A model generated the notes under the pieces. That model was not told the DNA's origin. It saw nothing but the letters and a program-made list of their open reading frames with translations, and did not search any database. From NCBI RefSeq assembly GCF_003614975.1, contig NZ_QZWI01000001.1, positions 868,001 to 932,000 on the forward strand: a stretch of 64,000 nt of DNA. The letters run 5' to 3'. How positions within the stretch are numbered: position 1 is the stretch's first letter; each line of letters opens with the position of its first letter. A program made the translations under genes and the position numbers. The DNA is from Rahnella bruchi (GTDB taxonomy: Bacteria; Pseudomonadota; Gammaproteobacteria; Enterobacterales; Enterobacteriaceae). Below are positions 47,959 through 59,178 of the stretch, in pieces.

Positions 47959-48807
47959 ATGAGTTGTATGATCCGTATCCGCCAGTTGTATCCGACACTG
48001 GCACAAAATGACCGTAAGCTGGCTGATTTTTTACTGGCTCAGCCGGAAAAGGCGCGTCATATGAGCTCACAAAAACTGGCCGTAATGGCGGGAGTCAGCC
48101 AGTCGGGTGTGGTGAAATTCGCCCAGAAACTCGGGTATAAAGGTTTTCCTGCGCTGAAACTGGCCATGAGCGAATCTCTGGCCTCACCCAAAAACAGCGA
48201 ACCGGTCACCGTACATAATCAAATTTTAAGCACAGACAGTCTGCACGTCGTGGGCGAGAAACTGCTGACCGAGAAACAATCCGCATTGCGTGCGACCCTG
48301 GATATCAACAGCGAGCCTCGCTTGCAAATTGCATTGTCGATGCTGAGCAGTGCCCGCAAAATTGTGCTGAGCGGCATTGGTGCGTCGGGTTTAGTGGCAA
48401 GGGATCTGGCATTTAAACTGTTGAAAATAGGCGTCACGGCCATTGCCGAATCGGATACTCATGTTTTAGTGGCTACCGCACAGGCGCTTTCAAAGGAAGA
48501 TTTACTGCTGGCGATTTCATTCAGCGGTGAACGCAGTGAAATCAATCTGGCGGCGCGGGTAGCCCGGGAAAGTGGCGCTAAAGTTCTGGCGATCACCGGA
48601 TTTTCACCCAATACCCTGCAACAGCAGGCCGATCATTGTTTGTACACGGTCGCGGAATTACCGGCCACACGCGGTGCCGCGCTGTCGGCCACCACGGCGC
48701 AGTATTCACTGACTGATCTGCTGTTTGTCGCGCTGGTTCAGCAGGATACCGAACATGCACCGGAGCGGATCCGCCACAGCGAAGAACTGGTTAAAAAGCT
48801 GGTTTGA
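47959..48807 (+). CDS. yfhH: RpiR-family transcriptional regulator YfhH (MurR-like)
   Basis: A 282-residue regulator. The N-terminal RpiR helix-turn-helix (SSQKLAVMAGVSQSGVVKFAQKLGYKGFPALKLAMSE region) is followed by a SIS sugar-phosphate domain (IVLSGIGASGLVARDLAFKLLKIG, LLLAISFSGERSEI). It resembles remembered E. coli YfhH (RIRQxYPxLAQxDRKLADxLLAQP; ending PERIRHSEALVKKLV) more than E. coli MurR. It sits in the E. coli yfhH position next to yfhL, but here divergent from murQP, so it probably controls MurNAc-6P use. Confidence 0.88.
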   Translation: MSCMIRIRQLYPTLAQNDRKLADFLLAQPEKARHMSSQKLAVMAGVSQSGVVKFAQKLGYKGFPALKLAMSESLASPKNSEPVTVHNQILSTDSLHVVGEKLLTEKQSALRATLDINSEPRLQIALSMLSSARKIVLSGIGASGLVARDLAFKLLKIGVTAIAESDTHVLVATAQALSKEDLLLAISFSGERSEINLAARVARESGAKVLAITGFSPNTLQQQADHCLYTVAELPATRGAALSATTAQYSLTDLLFVALVQQDTEHAPERIRHSEELVKKLV

Positions 48808-48909
48808 TCAGGATCATTTGAGGGGTGGAAAGGCTGTGAGGCAGAACCTACACCAGCGCAATTCTGCTATACTGCGCGCCCTGATGACTGAACGATACGA
48901 GAAAACACC

Positions 48910-49164
48910 ATGGCCCTGCTGATCACACACAAATGCATCAATTGCGATATGTGCGAACCGGAGTGCCCGAATCAGGCGATCTCGATGGGCAATGAGATTT
49001 ACGAAATTGACAGCGATCGTTGCACGGAATGTGTCGGCCATTACGACAAGCCGACCTGTCAGAGCGTCTGCCCGATCGACAATACGATCATCATCAATGC
49101 GCAACACACGGAAACCAACGAACAGCTTTGGGATAAGTTTGTGGTATTACATCACGCCGTGTAA
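48910..49164 (+). CDS. yfhL: 4Fe-4S ferredoxin YfhL
   Basis: An 84-residue two-cluster ferredoxin of the Allochromatium type. Cluster motifs are CINCDMCEPECP and CTECVGHYDKPTCQSVCP, where the eight-residue insert between cysteines 2 and 3 of the second motif is typical of this group, which has very low redox potentials. The physiological partner is not settled. It follows yfhH by about 100 bases and is convergent with acpS. Confidence 0.94.
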   Translation: MALLITHKCINCDMCEPECPNQAISMGNEIYEIDSDRCTECVGHYDKPTCQSVCPIDNTIIINAQHTETNEQLWDKFVVLHHAV

Positions 49165-49185
49165 TTAACGGCGTAATGTAATGGA

Positions 49186-49566
49186 TTAATTCTCGATAAT
49201 CACCGTCGCACAGGCATAACGCCGTTCATCAGCCAGCGTAACATGTACGGATTTCACGCCCATTTGTGCCGCCATTTCTGCCGCACGGGCATGAAAAACC
49301 AGCCCCGGTTTACCCAGCACATCATTGATCACTTCAAACTGCTCAAACGCCAGACCGTTACGAATGCCGGTTCCCAGCGCTTTCGCCGCGGCTTCCTTAA
49401 CGGCAAACCGCTTGGCCAGAAAACGAACAGGCTGCTGATGCTGCTGATAAACAGCCCATTCATTGGCGCATAAAATACGCTTCGCCAGCCGGTCGCCGCT
49501 GCGTTCAATCACTGCTTCGATACGGGAAATCTCTACGATATCCGTACCTAAACCTAGAATGCTCAT
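49186..49566 (-). CDS. acpS: Holo-[acyl-carrier-protein] synthase
   Basis: A 126-residue phosphopantetheinyl transferase that activates acyl carrier protein. The magnesium-site aspartate is in [13 protein letters not shown] and the glutamate in [15 protein letters not shown]. Same length as E. coli AcpS. Its ATG overlaps the pdxJ stop by one base (TAATG), showing coupling at the end of the rnc-era-recO-pdxJ-acpS run. Confidence 0.96.
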   Translation of the reverse strand: MSILGLGTDIVEISRIEAVIERSGDRLAKRILCANEWAVYQQHQQPVRFLAKRFAVKEAAAKALGTGIRNGLAFEQFEVINDVLGKPGLVFHARAAEMAAQMGVKSVHVTLADERRYACATVIIEN

Positions 49567-50297
49567 TACCTGCGGGCTTCTCTCATCAGATTTTTCATTT
49601 CACGTACCGCACCGGATAAACCGTCGATCACTGCCTGACCGATGATAGCGTGGCCGATATTCAGCTCATGCATTTCCGGCAGGGCTGCAATCGGCTGAAC
49701 GTTGTGGTAAGTCAGCCCGTGACCGGCATTCACTTTCAGGCCTTTTCCTGCTGCGTAAGCCGCACCTTGCTTAATGCGTTCCAGCTCAGCCTGACGCTCA
49801 AGGTCAGTTTTCGCTTCAGCATACGCACCGGTATGAATTTCGATGTAAGGCGCACCCACTGCGACAGCGGCATCAATCTGACGCATATCCGGGTCGATAA
49901 ACAGGGAAACCAAAATGCCGGCTTCGCTGAGACGGGAAACAGCAACGGTCATTTTATCCAGCTGACCGGCGACATCCAGACCGCCTTCGGTGGTGACTTC
50001 TTCACGCTTTTCCGGCACAAGACAGCAGAAATGCGGCAGAACTTCACAGGCAATTCCGACCATTTCATCGGTGACGGCCATTTCGAGATTCATACGGGTT
50101 TGGATGGTCTGGCGCAGAAGGCGCACGTCGCGGTCAGTGATGTGACGGCGATCTTCACGCAGGTGGACGGTGATCCCATCAGCACCAGCCTGTTCAGCGA
50201 TGAATGCCGCCTGAACCGGATCAGGATAAGCCGTACCGCGTGCATTACGCAGTGTCGCGATGTGATCAATGTTAACGCCCAACAGCAACTCAGCCAT
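49566..50297 (-). CDS. pdxJ: Pyridoxine 5'-phosphate synthase
   Basis: A 243-residue TIM-barrel enzyme making pyridoxine phosphate in vitamin B6 synthesis from 1-deoxyxylulose 5-phosphate and the PdxA product. It has [17 protein letters not shown] at the start, active-site glutamate in [17 protein letters not shown], and [11 protein letters not shown] near the end. Lies between recO and acpS as in E. coli. Confidence 0.97.
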   Translation of the reverse strand: MAELLLGVNIDHIATLRNARGTAYPDPVQAAFIAEQAGADGITVHLREDRRHITDRDVRLLRQTIQTRMNLEMAVTDEMVGIACEVLPHFCCLVPEKREEVTTEGGLDVAGQLDKMTVAVSRLSEAGILVSLFIDPDMRQIDAAVAVGAPYIEIHTGAYAEAKTDLERQAELERIKQGAAYAAGKGLKVNAGHGLTYHNVQPIAALPEMHELNIGHAIIGQAVIDGLSGAVREMKNLMREARR

Positions 50298-50401
50298 AAC
50301 AGCTCCAGATTTGAGAATGAATTGATTTATGAGTAGATCAGAAAAGCCAATTTCTGCAGTTTACACCCTTGGGCGTAGCGACGTGTAGCCCGGAATCTGA
50401 A

Positions 50402-51139
50402 TTAGCCGGAAGAATTGTCAGAAGGTAAGACAGGCTTTTTGACCTGAAACTGGCGGAACAGCTCGCGGCTTTTCAGTGGCTTGCCACCAAGATAGGGTTT
50501 CAGCGCCATACGGGTAAAACGTTTCGCAGCGCGCAACGTGGAAACATCCGGAAAATCACGGCTGGCCAGTGCTTTCAAATCACGCCCTGTAAAACTGGAA
50601 TTGTCGATCACCAGGCTGGCGATAAAGCCTTTTTCTTCGCGGTAACGGTAGGTCATGGTGTCGCTGACTTCTTCGCCGCTGCCTGCGCAATGCAAGAAAT
50701 CCACGCCGTAACCCAGATGATGTAGCAAAGCGAGTTCGAACTGGCGCAAAGCGTATTCAGGAGAACCGCTGGCACCGGCCAGATTTTGCAAACAATTGAG
50801 ATAATCGAAGAACAACGAAGAGTAATTGGCTTCCTGCTCAAGCACGCGGGAAACGAGCTCGTTAACGTACAGGCCGCTGTAAAGCATCAGACCAGAAAGG
50901 GGGAGAGCCAGAGAGACCGGCTCGGCATTGCGCAGGGTTTTGACTTCTCCCCGCCCGCTCCAGCGAACCAGTAAAGGCGTAAAAGGCTGCAGGCAGCCTT
51001 TTAAATTGGACCGGCGGCCACGCGCACCTTTAGCCAGTATGCGTACCCGCCCTTGTCCCTCAGTGAATAAATCCAGCATGAGACTGGTTTCACTGTAAGG
51101 TCGCCCATGCAAAACAAATGCGCGTTGCCAGCCTTCCAT
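50402..51139 (-). CDS. recO: DNA repair protein RecO
   Basis: A 245-residue protein that, with RecR, loads RecA on SSB-coated single strands. N-terminal OB fold starts [22 protein letters not shown]; the helical C-terminal domain includes [19 protein letters not shown]. Matches E. coli RecO (242). It follows era by 11 bases in the rnc-era-recO operon. Confidence 0.96.
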   Translation of the reverse strand: MEGWQRAFVLHGRPYSETSLMLDLFTEGQGRVRILAKGARGRRSNLKGCLQPFTPLLVRWSGRGEVKTLRNAEPVSLALPLSGLMLYSGLYVNELVSRVLEQEANYSSLFFDYLNCLQNLAGASGSPEYALRQFELALLHHLGYGVDFLHCAGSGEEVSDTMTYRYREEKGFIASLVIDNSSFTGRDLKALASRDFPDVSTLRAAKRFTRMALKPYLGGKPLKSRELFRQFQVKKPVLPSDNSSG

Positions 51140-51150
51140 AGGCGCGGACC

Positions 51151-52736
<1,586 letters not shown>

Positions 52737-52777
52737 TTACCAATAGATCAAGAATGCGTCAAAAACTTCAGCATACG

Positions 52778-52841
52778 GAACAGGCCTGCTTCGCCCTAAG
52801 CCAATCCAAAGCTGTTTCGTTTGCAGTGGCTCCTCCTGTTC
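52778..52841 (-). promoter_or_regulatory. Structured rnc leader (rncO-like)
   Basis: On the minus strand GAACAGG and CCTGTTC close a 64-base element; inside, AGCCA and TGGCT can pair, giving a branched structure 45 bases before rnc. In E. coli a hairpin in the rnc leader is cut by RNase III to limit its own mRNA; position and form suggest the same here. Confidence 0.55.
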
Positions 52842-52942
52842 GTTTTAAATAAAACGTAAAATCAGGGGAGCCAACTTTTATCGCCCGAAAGGATATTCTA
52901 CAACGTGTGGAAATATAATGCTGCGCTAACGGGCACCATTAA

Positions 52943-53920
52943 TTAATGAATTCCACCGATACGGCTTAAACGAACACCGGTAGGCCATTCACCTTCCTGT
53001 TTTTTAAAGCTCATCCAAATTGCAGAAGCTTTACCCACTAAATTCTTTTCAGGTACAAAGCCCCAATAACGGCTGTCAGCGCTGTTATCACGGTTATCGC
53101 CCATCATGAAATAATGGCCAGCAGGAACGACCCATGTTCCCAGCGGCTGACCTGGTTGCTGATAGTACGCCCCCAACTGGTCACGCGCGCCCGGCACGGT
53201 CAGAATATGATGCGTCACGTTGCCCAGCGTTTCGTTGCGCTGAACCAGACGGACGCCGTCCTGCGGAACGTTAGCGGTCGGTGGCGTTTCAAAGAAACCA
53301 CTGCTGGCTTCGCTACCAGAAGACTGACCGAAAGTCTGTACGAAATCGCTGGCAACGCCGGTGTCATACGTCACCGCCAGAGCTGTGTTGCAATTTTTAC
53401 CGCTTTCGCATGCTGGCTGAATTGTCACCTGCTTACTGAACGGATCGTACGTCACACGGTCGCCCGGCAAACCGACCAGACGTTTAATATAGTCCACGCT
53501 TGGATTGAGCGGATATTTAAAGACCACCACATCGCCGCGTTTTGGTTCACCGGTCGGGATAAGCTTGGTCTGGCTAATAGGATCCTTCAGACCATAGGCA
53601 TATTTCTCAACCACAATGAAATCGCCAATAAGCAGCGTTGGCATCATGGAGCCGGATGGGATCTGGAACGGCTCATAAATAAATGAACGCACCACGAACA
53701 CAACTAACAATACCGGGAAAACCGAAGCACAGGTTTCCACCCAGCCCGGCTGCTTCGCGACCTTGCTCAGCGTTGTATCGTCAACCGCCCCGCCCGTTTC
53801 GGCCTTAATTTTTGCAACCTTGGCCCGGCGTGCAGGTGCCAGCTTGAAACGATCAAGGCACCAGATAATCCCTGAAACCAGCGTTGCAACCGCCAGGATC
53901 AGGGCAAACATGTTAGCCAT
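52943..53920 (-). CDS. lepB: Signal peptidase I
   Basis: A 325-residue inner-membrane protease that removes signal peptides. Two membrane segments lie at residues 3-22 and about 60-80. The catalytic serine is in IPSGSMMPTLLIGD and the general-base lysine in VDYIKRLVGLPGD; box E MGDNRDNSADSRYWG is present. Matches E. coli LepB (324). It follows lepA by 28 bases. Confidence 0.97.
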   Translation of the reverse strand: MANMFALILAVATLVSGIIWCLDRFKLAPARRAKVAKIKAETGGAVDDTTLSKVAKQPGWVETCASVFPVLLVVFVVRSFIYEPFQIPSGSMMPTLLIGDFIVVEKYAYGLKDPISQTKLIPTGEPKRGDVVVFKYPLNPSVDYIKRLVGLPGDRVTYDPFSKQVTIQPACESGKNCNTALAVTYDTGVASDFVQTFGQSSGSEASSGFFETPPTANVPQDGVRLVQRNETLGNVTHHILTVPGARDQLGAYYQQPGQPLGTWVVPAGHYFMMGDNRDNSADSRYWGFVPEKNLVGKASAIWMSFKKQEGEWPTGVRLSRIGGIH

Positions 53921-53948
53921 GCATACTCCCTACAACATCAATGAGGTT

Positions 53949-55748
53949 TTATTTGCTGTCTTTGCCCACGTGAAGAATGGCCAGGAACGCTTCCTGTGGT
54001 AACTCAACGTTACCCACTTGCTTCATGCGTTTCTTACCATCTTTCTGCTTCTGCAGAAGTTTCTTCTTACGGCTAACGTCACCGCCATAACATTTGGCGA
54101 TAACGTTTTTACGTAATTGCTTCACGGTAGAACGGGCAATGATGTGAGCACCAATTGCCGCCTGAATAGCAATGTCGAACTGCTGACGCGGGATCAATTC
54201 CTGCATCTTCTCAACCAGCTGGCGCCCACGGAACTGTGAATTACCACGGTGAGTAATCAGTGCCAGTGCATCCACACGGTCGCCGTTGATTAGAACATCA
54301 ACACGTACCATGTCAGAAGCCTGAAAACGTTTGAAATTGTAATCGAGGGACGCATAGCCACGAGATGTTGACTTCAGACGGTCGAAGAAATCGAGCACCA
54401 CTTCAGCCATTGGAATTTCATACGTCAGCGCAACCTGGTTACCGTGGTAAACCATGTTGGTCTGCACGCCACGTTTCTCAATACACAAGGTGATCACGCT
54501 GCCCAGATATTCCTGTGGCATCAGCATGTGGCACTCAGCGATTGGCTCGCGCAATTCCTGAATGTTATTCAGCGCCGGAAGTTTAGACGGGCTGTCGACA
54601 TAAACAGTTTCATTGCTGGTGGTCAGAACTTCATACACAACGGTCGGTGCCGTGGTGATCAGATCCAGATCGTATTCACGTTCCAGACGTTCCTGAATGA
54701 TTTCCATATGCAGCAGGCCGAGGAAGCCGCAACGGAAACCGAAGCCCAGCGCAGTGGAGCTTTCCGGTTCATAGAACAGGGAAGCATCGTTGAGGCTGAG
54801 TTTGCCTAACGCATCACGGAAGTTTTCATAGTCATCGGAACTGACCGGGAACAGACCGGCATAAACCTGAGGTTTCACTTTTTTGAAACCAGGCAGCGCT
54901 TTGTCAGCAGGCTGACGAGCCAACGTCAGGGTATCACCCACCGGTGCGCCAAGGATGTCTTTGATTGCACAAACCAGCCAGCCTACTTCGCCGCAGTTGA
55001 GGATATCTTTATCAACGCGTTTAGGCGTGAAGATACCCAGACGATCGGCGTTATACACCTGTCCGGTACTCATGACTTTAATCTTGTCGCCCTTTCTCAT
55101 GGTGCCGTTTTTGATACGGACCAGAGAAACCACGCCAAGATAGTTATCGAACCAGGAATCGATGATCAGCGCCTGTAATGGCGCATCCGGATCACCTTCC
55201 GGTGGCGGAACATCACGCACCAGACGTTCCAGAACTTCAGGAACACCCACGCCGGTTTTTGCTGAACAACGGACAGCATCCGTCGCATCAATACCCACGA
55301 TGTCTTCGATTTCTTGTGCTGCGCGATCAGGATCAGCAGCAGGCAAATCGATTTTATTCAGAACCGGAACCACTTCCAGATCCATTTCCATCGCGGTGTA
55401 GCAGTTCGCCAGCGTTTGTGCTTCTACGCCCTGACCCGCATCCACAACCAGCAATGCGCCTTCACAGGCTGCCAGTGAACGGGAAACTTCGTAGGAGAAG
55501 TCGACATGTCCGGGGGTATCGATAAAGTTCAGGTGGTAAACCTGCCCATCTTTTGCTTTGTAATCGAGCGTTACGCTCTGCGCTTTGATGGTGATACCGC
55601 GCTCACGTTCGAGATCCATAGAATCGAGAACCTGCGCTTCCATTTCACGATCGGACAAGCCGCCGCAAATTTGAATAATACGGTCTGACAGCGTCGACTT
55701 ACCGTGGTCAATGTGGGCAATAATGGAGAAATTTCGTATATGCTTCAT
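53949..55748 (-). CDS. lepA: Elongation factor 4 (LepA)
   Basis: A 599-residue ribosomal GTPase, identical in length to E. coli LepA. G1 is [11 protein letters not shown]3 DTPGHVDF, G4 NKIDL; the C-terminal LepA-specific domain ends [11 protein letters not shown] 55748 ([10 protein letters not shown]) is taken, although the frame opens 37 codons earlier. First of lepA-lepB. A long AT-rich region with an unrelated gene lies upstream. Confidence 0.97.
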   Translation of the reverse strand: MKHIRNFSIIAHIDHGKSTLSDRIIQICGGLSDREMEAQVLDSMDLERERGITIKAQSVTLDYKAKDGQVYHLNFIDTPGHVDFSYEVSRSLAACEGALLVVDAGQGVEAQTLANCYTAMEMDLEVVPVLNKIDLPAADPDRAAQEIEDIVGIDATDAVRCSAKTGVGVPEVLERLVRDVPPPEGDPDAPLQALIIDSWFDNYLGVVSLVRIKNGTMRKGDKIKVMSTGQVYNADRLGIFTPKRVDKDILNCGEVGWLVCAIKDILGAPVGDTLTLARQPADKALPGFKKVKPQVYAGLFPVSSDDYENFRDALGKLSLNDASLFYEPESSTALGFGFRCGFLGLLHMEIIQERLEREYDLDLITTAPTVVYEVLTTSNETVYVDSPSKLPALNNIQELREPIAECHMLMPQEYLGSVITLCIEKRGVQTNMVYHGNQVALTYEIPMAEVVLDFFDRLKSTSRGYASLDYNFKRFQASDMVRVDVLINGDRVDALALITHRGNSQFRGRQLVEKMQELIPRQQFDIAIQAAIGAHIIARSTVKQLRKNVIAKCYGGDVSRKKKLLQKQKDGKKRMKQVGNVELPQEAFLAILHVGKDSK

Positions 55749-56168
55749 TATAAAAGTTTTTCTACCTTGGTATTTCTGAATCATTCGCCATGAACATACA
55801 GCGACGGTTTGTAGGTTGGCTGTCTTTCGCCTAAGTCGCAGCATTCTACATGCCAGCACCGTGAAAACCTAGTCTCGGTACATCCTAACTCCAGATTATG
55901 CGTGCTTTTTCTGAGGTAAATCCCCACATTTTCATTTGTTTTCATTGCCGGGTTGATTTTACCTATGCACCTTTACCTCTTTCAGGCATTTTCCCTTTCT
56001 TATCCGGCCTGCACAGGTTTTAGGAAAATGCCCATATACAAAAACGAACCCTCACGCCTAATATATTGTTATAAAAGAAATTACATTATTTCAATCCACA
56101 AAGTTTTAATTCTAATTCTTCCTTATTCTTTTTTAATTTTAATTCAATCCGGTCACAAGGTTATCACT
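55749..56168. other. AT-rich intergenic region upstream of lepA
   Basis: About 420 bases with the lepA promoter on one strand and the leader of the plus-strand membrane protein gene on the other. A frame continues upstream of 56169 to a TTG at 55953, but it lacks a ribosome site and looks non-coding. No repeat or RNA gene was recognised. Confidence 0.45.
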
Positions 56169-56987
56169 ATGATCAATGAAGGGCGGCTGCTCAGTCAGCA
56201 TGGCTTTGCCAAAGCCAACTCTTGGATCACTCTGGTCCTGTCAGTGCTTTTGCTGGTGGGCGGTGCCGTACAAATTGCTTTCTTCCTCGCTTTCGGCCAT
56301 ACCGCAGACGGGCTGCACAGTGTTGCAGTCTCTGCCCTGCTGAGTATTGCACTCGGGCTGGTACTTATTTTATTGAGGCGCTTCATCCGACCAAATCAGG
56401 TCTATCAGCTTCATGAAAATGGTATTTTAGTTATAAGTCAGCTTGATAAAAAGAACCGATTTATTCCATTCGACAGAATCACGGATATATATCGCTTCAG
56501 AACCGGTAAATATACCCGTCGTATTTTAAATACCATGATGTTCAGAGAAGAAAATAGCAAAATATGGCATAGGATCACGCCGAATATTGCTAATTCAGAA
56601 CGTCTGATTGATGTTATTAAGAATGAGCAGTTGATGTTCCGTGGTCCCCAGGCATTAAAGACGCTGGCACAAGGCGGAGACATTCTTTTTACCTGCATGG
56701 TGAATTCGCACTGCGGACTTAAACGGTTTATCGGCTCTAACCTTCTGACAACGAACGAAAAAATGATCCGATTGAGTGCATTAATGCTGACCACCGATGA
56801 AGGGAAGACAATACCCGTAGAGGACATTCAGTTTATCAGCGGCGGAAGTAACAGCCCGTTAATCAGACTGCTCGATAAACACGGTCGGATTTTGTTCTCT
56901 GTCGCTTATATTTCACTCTCCAGTGCCGATCTTTTCATCGCACTGATTGAGCATATGATTCAGAACCGGATCCCGGTCAGAAATTAA
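56169..56987 (+). CDS. Uncharacterised membrane protein
   Basis: A 272-residue protein I do not recognise. Two membrane helices lie near residues 17-42 (WITLVLSVLLLVGGAVQIAF) and 50-70 (AVSALLSIALGLVLILL), followed by a soluble part of about 200 residues. That part looks like two repeated beta-rich units (LDKKNRFIPFDRITDIYRF, then DEGKTIPVEDIQFISGG), reminiscent of bacterial PH-like domains, but this is a guess. AAGG lies 8 bases before ATG 56169. Codon use is AT-richer than neighbours and the gene interrupts the E. coli order lepA-rseC, suggesting acquisition. Confidence 0.7.
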   Translation: MINEGRLLSQHGFAKANSWITLVLSVLLLVGGAVQIAFFLAFGHTADGLHSVAVSALLSIALGLVLILLRRFIRPNQVYQLHENGILVISQLDKKNRFIPFDRITDIYRFRTGKYTRRILNTMMFREENSKIWHRITPNIANSERLIDVIKNEQLMFRGPQALKTLAQGGDILFTCMVNSHCGLKRFIGSNLLTTNEKMIRLSALMLTTDEGKTIPVEDIQFISGGSNSPLIRLLDKHGRILFSVAYISLSSADLFIALIEHMIQNRIPVRN

Positions 56988-57045
56988 AAATGCCACTGAC
57001 CCGGCTGAATCAGTGGCATTCAATTCGCTTTTGCTAATCCAGATA

Positions 57046-57522
57046 TTACGAAGGAAGTTCGTTATCTGCGGAATAACGAAATGCATTGGGAGGTAATCCC
57101 ACCTGTAACACGACCGGCTGATAACCGGCTTTACCGTCGACTTTTGCCGCGAGTGCTTTGGCGATGATAAAGCCCAGCCCGCCTCCCAGCACAGCGCCGA
57201 TGACAGCGTACATGTCTGCTTTAAACAGAGCCTGCAATATTCCGCCTCCGGCAATCACCCCAAACAGTGGCGTCATATACACCAGAAATGCGGAACGCAG
57301 CAAGCTCCCTTCCGGTATTCCCAGTTCCACTTTTTGACCTGGCTCGAGAGGCTCAGCGAAACTAACCTGAAGATTATGGCCAGTTTGTGGACCCAGTTCA
57401 TTCAGCACCCGGGCGCCACAACCTGAACGCGAATGGCAGCTACTGCAACCTGACTGCGTTTCACAGCGCAGGGATGCAATACCATTTTGCCACGACACCA
57501 CAGTGGCCCATTCTTTCATCAT
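57046..57522 (-). CDS. rseC: SoxR-reducing system / sigma-E regulator RseC
   Basis: A 158-residue inner-membrane protein. It starts MMKEWATVVSWQNG, has a cysteine cluster CSSCHSRSGCGARVLN near residue 25 and two membrane helices about residues 75-120. The family acts as a positive modulator in the sigma-E set and also relates to reduction of SoxR. ATG 57522 aligns with the E. coli start. Last gene of rpoE-rseA-rseB-rseC. Confidence 0.94.
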   Translation of the reverse strand: MMKEWATVVSWQNGIASLRCETQSGCSSCHSRSGCGARVLNELGPQTGHNLQVSFAEPLEPGQKVELGIPEGSLLRSAFLVYMTPLFGVIAGGGILQALFKADMYAVIGAVLGGGLGFIIAKALAAKVDGKAGYQPVVLQVGLPPNAFRYSADNELPS

Positions 57523-57550
57523 AAGATCACCCGGATTTTTTAGCCAAAAG

Positions 57551-58501
57551 TCATTTTGCAGAGAAGACAATACTTTCAGCAATACGTTTAGCTGTAGAAG
57601 GTGGCAATTCACCAACAACAGTAATCTCATTACCGTTACGAACTTCCGTTTGTACGGTTCTGCGCCCTTGTCTGATCAACTGCTCAGAAGGGCCATTCGT
57701 TGTTGCACTGATATTGACAGAGAAGCTGAACAATCCGTCAGTGTACAAGCGCGATTCTATCGTGACTGGCATATTTGGCAAGCTTCTGCGACTGCTGGCC
57801 ACTTCAGAAACACCTGCAGGAAGCCATTTAACCTGCCAGCCAAACTTCACCTGCTCAGAGGCAGGCAATGAAAGGACCGGTGGTAAACTGGCTTTCGCGA
57901 GATCAGCAAGTGCGCCGATGACTTGCTGACTATCATCAAAACTGATGACCCGGAACTGTTCCAGCGTTTCGCCATCTCTGTCTAATAAGTCGACACGCAT
58001 CGGTAATTTCGTCTGCTCATCCACCCAGATAACATAGCTGAATCTTGTGCCATCACGCGAAACTACGCGGATCACCTGACTCAGTCGGTCTGCGGCACGC
58101 GCGCGACCTACGGCGATGAAATCGTAGTATTTTGACAGCAGGGAGAAATCGCTAAAGACAATGGAAGGCAGGGAATCAACAATATGATCGCCATCCAGAG
58201 TAAAAGGCTGAAGCCCGGTCTCAAAGTAGCTGATGTCTTTCCCACGCTGGACAATTTCACGGCGCGGACCATCCATCAGAACCAGTTGAGCGAGCGAGGA
58301 TTGATTAGTGACAGCATGACGATAGCGAAAGGAATCAATCCCTTGCTTCGTGATGTTGATAAAACCCATTTCATAATTTAGCGACTGACTGGCTTTGCCC
58401 ATCCCTTGTAATAACGCCTCGGAAGTAGGATCTGCCGAGGCGATACTTGGAGTAAGCAGGCTGCCCGTCACTAAACAAGCGGCAAACCAAAAATGCTTCA
58501 T
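57551..58501 (-). CDS. rseB: Sigma-E factor regulatory protein RseB
   Basis: A 316-residue periplasmic protein that binds RseA and protects it from DegS until displaced by lipopolysaccharide. Signal peptide residues 1-23 end in SIASA-D; the MucB/RseB fold follows (LNYEMGFINITKQGIDSFRYRHA, then LPNMPVTIESRLYTDGLFSFSV). Its ATG overlaps the rseA stop by one base (TAATG). Confidence 0.95.
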   Translation of the reverse strand: MKHFWFAACLVTGSLLTPSIASADPTSEALLQGMGKASQSLNYEMGFINITKQGIDSFRYRHAVTNQSSLAQLVLMDGPRREIVQRGKDISYFETGLQPFTLDGDHIVDSLPSIVFSDFSLLSKYYDFIAVGRARAADRLSQVIRVVSRDGTRFSYVIWVDEQTKLPMRVDLLDRDGETLEQFRVISFDDSQQVIGALADLAKASLPPVLSLPASEQVKFGWQVKWLPAGVSEVASSRRSLPNMPVTIESRLYTDGLFSFSVNISATTNGPSEQLIRQGRRTVQTEVRNGNEITVVGELPPSTAKRIAESIVFSAK

Positions 58502-59148
58502 TACTGCGTTTGCGTTCCTAAAGACTGAGTTCCTGGGACCTGAACAGCGGCTTGCTGTGGAGTAACAGGTTCGAGCTGGAGCTGCTCAGAATGCAAGCGG
58601 CGCTGCAGTTCGTAATCCTGCAACATCGCATTGATACGCTTACGTTGCTCCTGCACATTTTGTTGCCCGCCGGTGGTATTACCTTCATTTGGCACGCCGA
58701 AGCTAACCGGAGAGGCTTTACCCATCATTGGCAGAGTATTAAATGCTGGCGTTTCTGGAGAAGCGCCCGCTGCGTCAGGTTGGTTGTAATGCTGCACGCC
58801 AACAATCACGGCCAGCGATACACAGGCAGCCACGCCAACCTGAGTCAGCTGGCTCGCCCAAGGGCGCACCTTCTGCCAGAATGGCATTTTTTGCCAGGTA
58901 TGAGGCTGAGGCTGCGATTCTGTTGCGGAACCCGGCACCAGTTTAACCGGCTCGTTTGCCAGCGCTGCGGCCACACGGTCTGCGATATCCAGATGCACCA
59001 CATTCCCAATATCACCGCGTAATGTATCGCGGATCAAATGATAACTCTGCCAGTCTTGCTGAAGCCTGGAATCAGTTGATAAAGAACTTAACAGTTCAGA
59101 ATCAATGGCTTCACCATCCATTAGAGCGGAAAGCTTTTCTTTCTGCAT
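58501..59148 (-). CDS. rseA: Anti-sigma-E factor RseA
   Basis: A 215-residue single-pass membrane protein that sequesters RpoE on the cytoplasmic side and is cut by DegS and RseP on envelope stress. The N-terminal KEKLSALMDGEAIDSELL binds sigma-E; a membrane helix lies near residues 100-118 (VGVAACVSLAVIVGVQ); the periplasmic tail is Gln-rich. Follows rpoE by 30 bases. Confidence 0.95.
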   Translation of the reverse strand: MQKEKLSALMDGEAIDSELLSSLSTDSRLQQDWQSYHLIRDTLRGDIGNVVHLDIADRVAAALANEPVKLVPGSATESQPQPHTWQKMPFWQKVRPWASQLTQVGVAACVSLAVIVGVQHYNQPDAAGASPETPAFNTLPMMGKASPVSFGVPNEGNTTGGQQNVQEQRKRINAMLQDYELQRRLHSEQLQLEPVTPQQAAVQVPGTQSLGTQTQ

Positions 59149-59178
59149 GCCTAAGTACCCTTCCTGTGTCCGTCATCT

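Noticed and set aside
47959-48807. Calling the murQP-linked regulator MurR
   Set aside because: Both ends of the protein follow E. coli YfhH, and it lies beside yfhL; function may be like MurR, but orthology is to YfhH.
49650-50336. 228-codon plus-strand frame opposite pdxJ
   Set aside because: Wholly antisense to pdxJ, which has all family motifs and the normal length.
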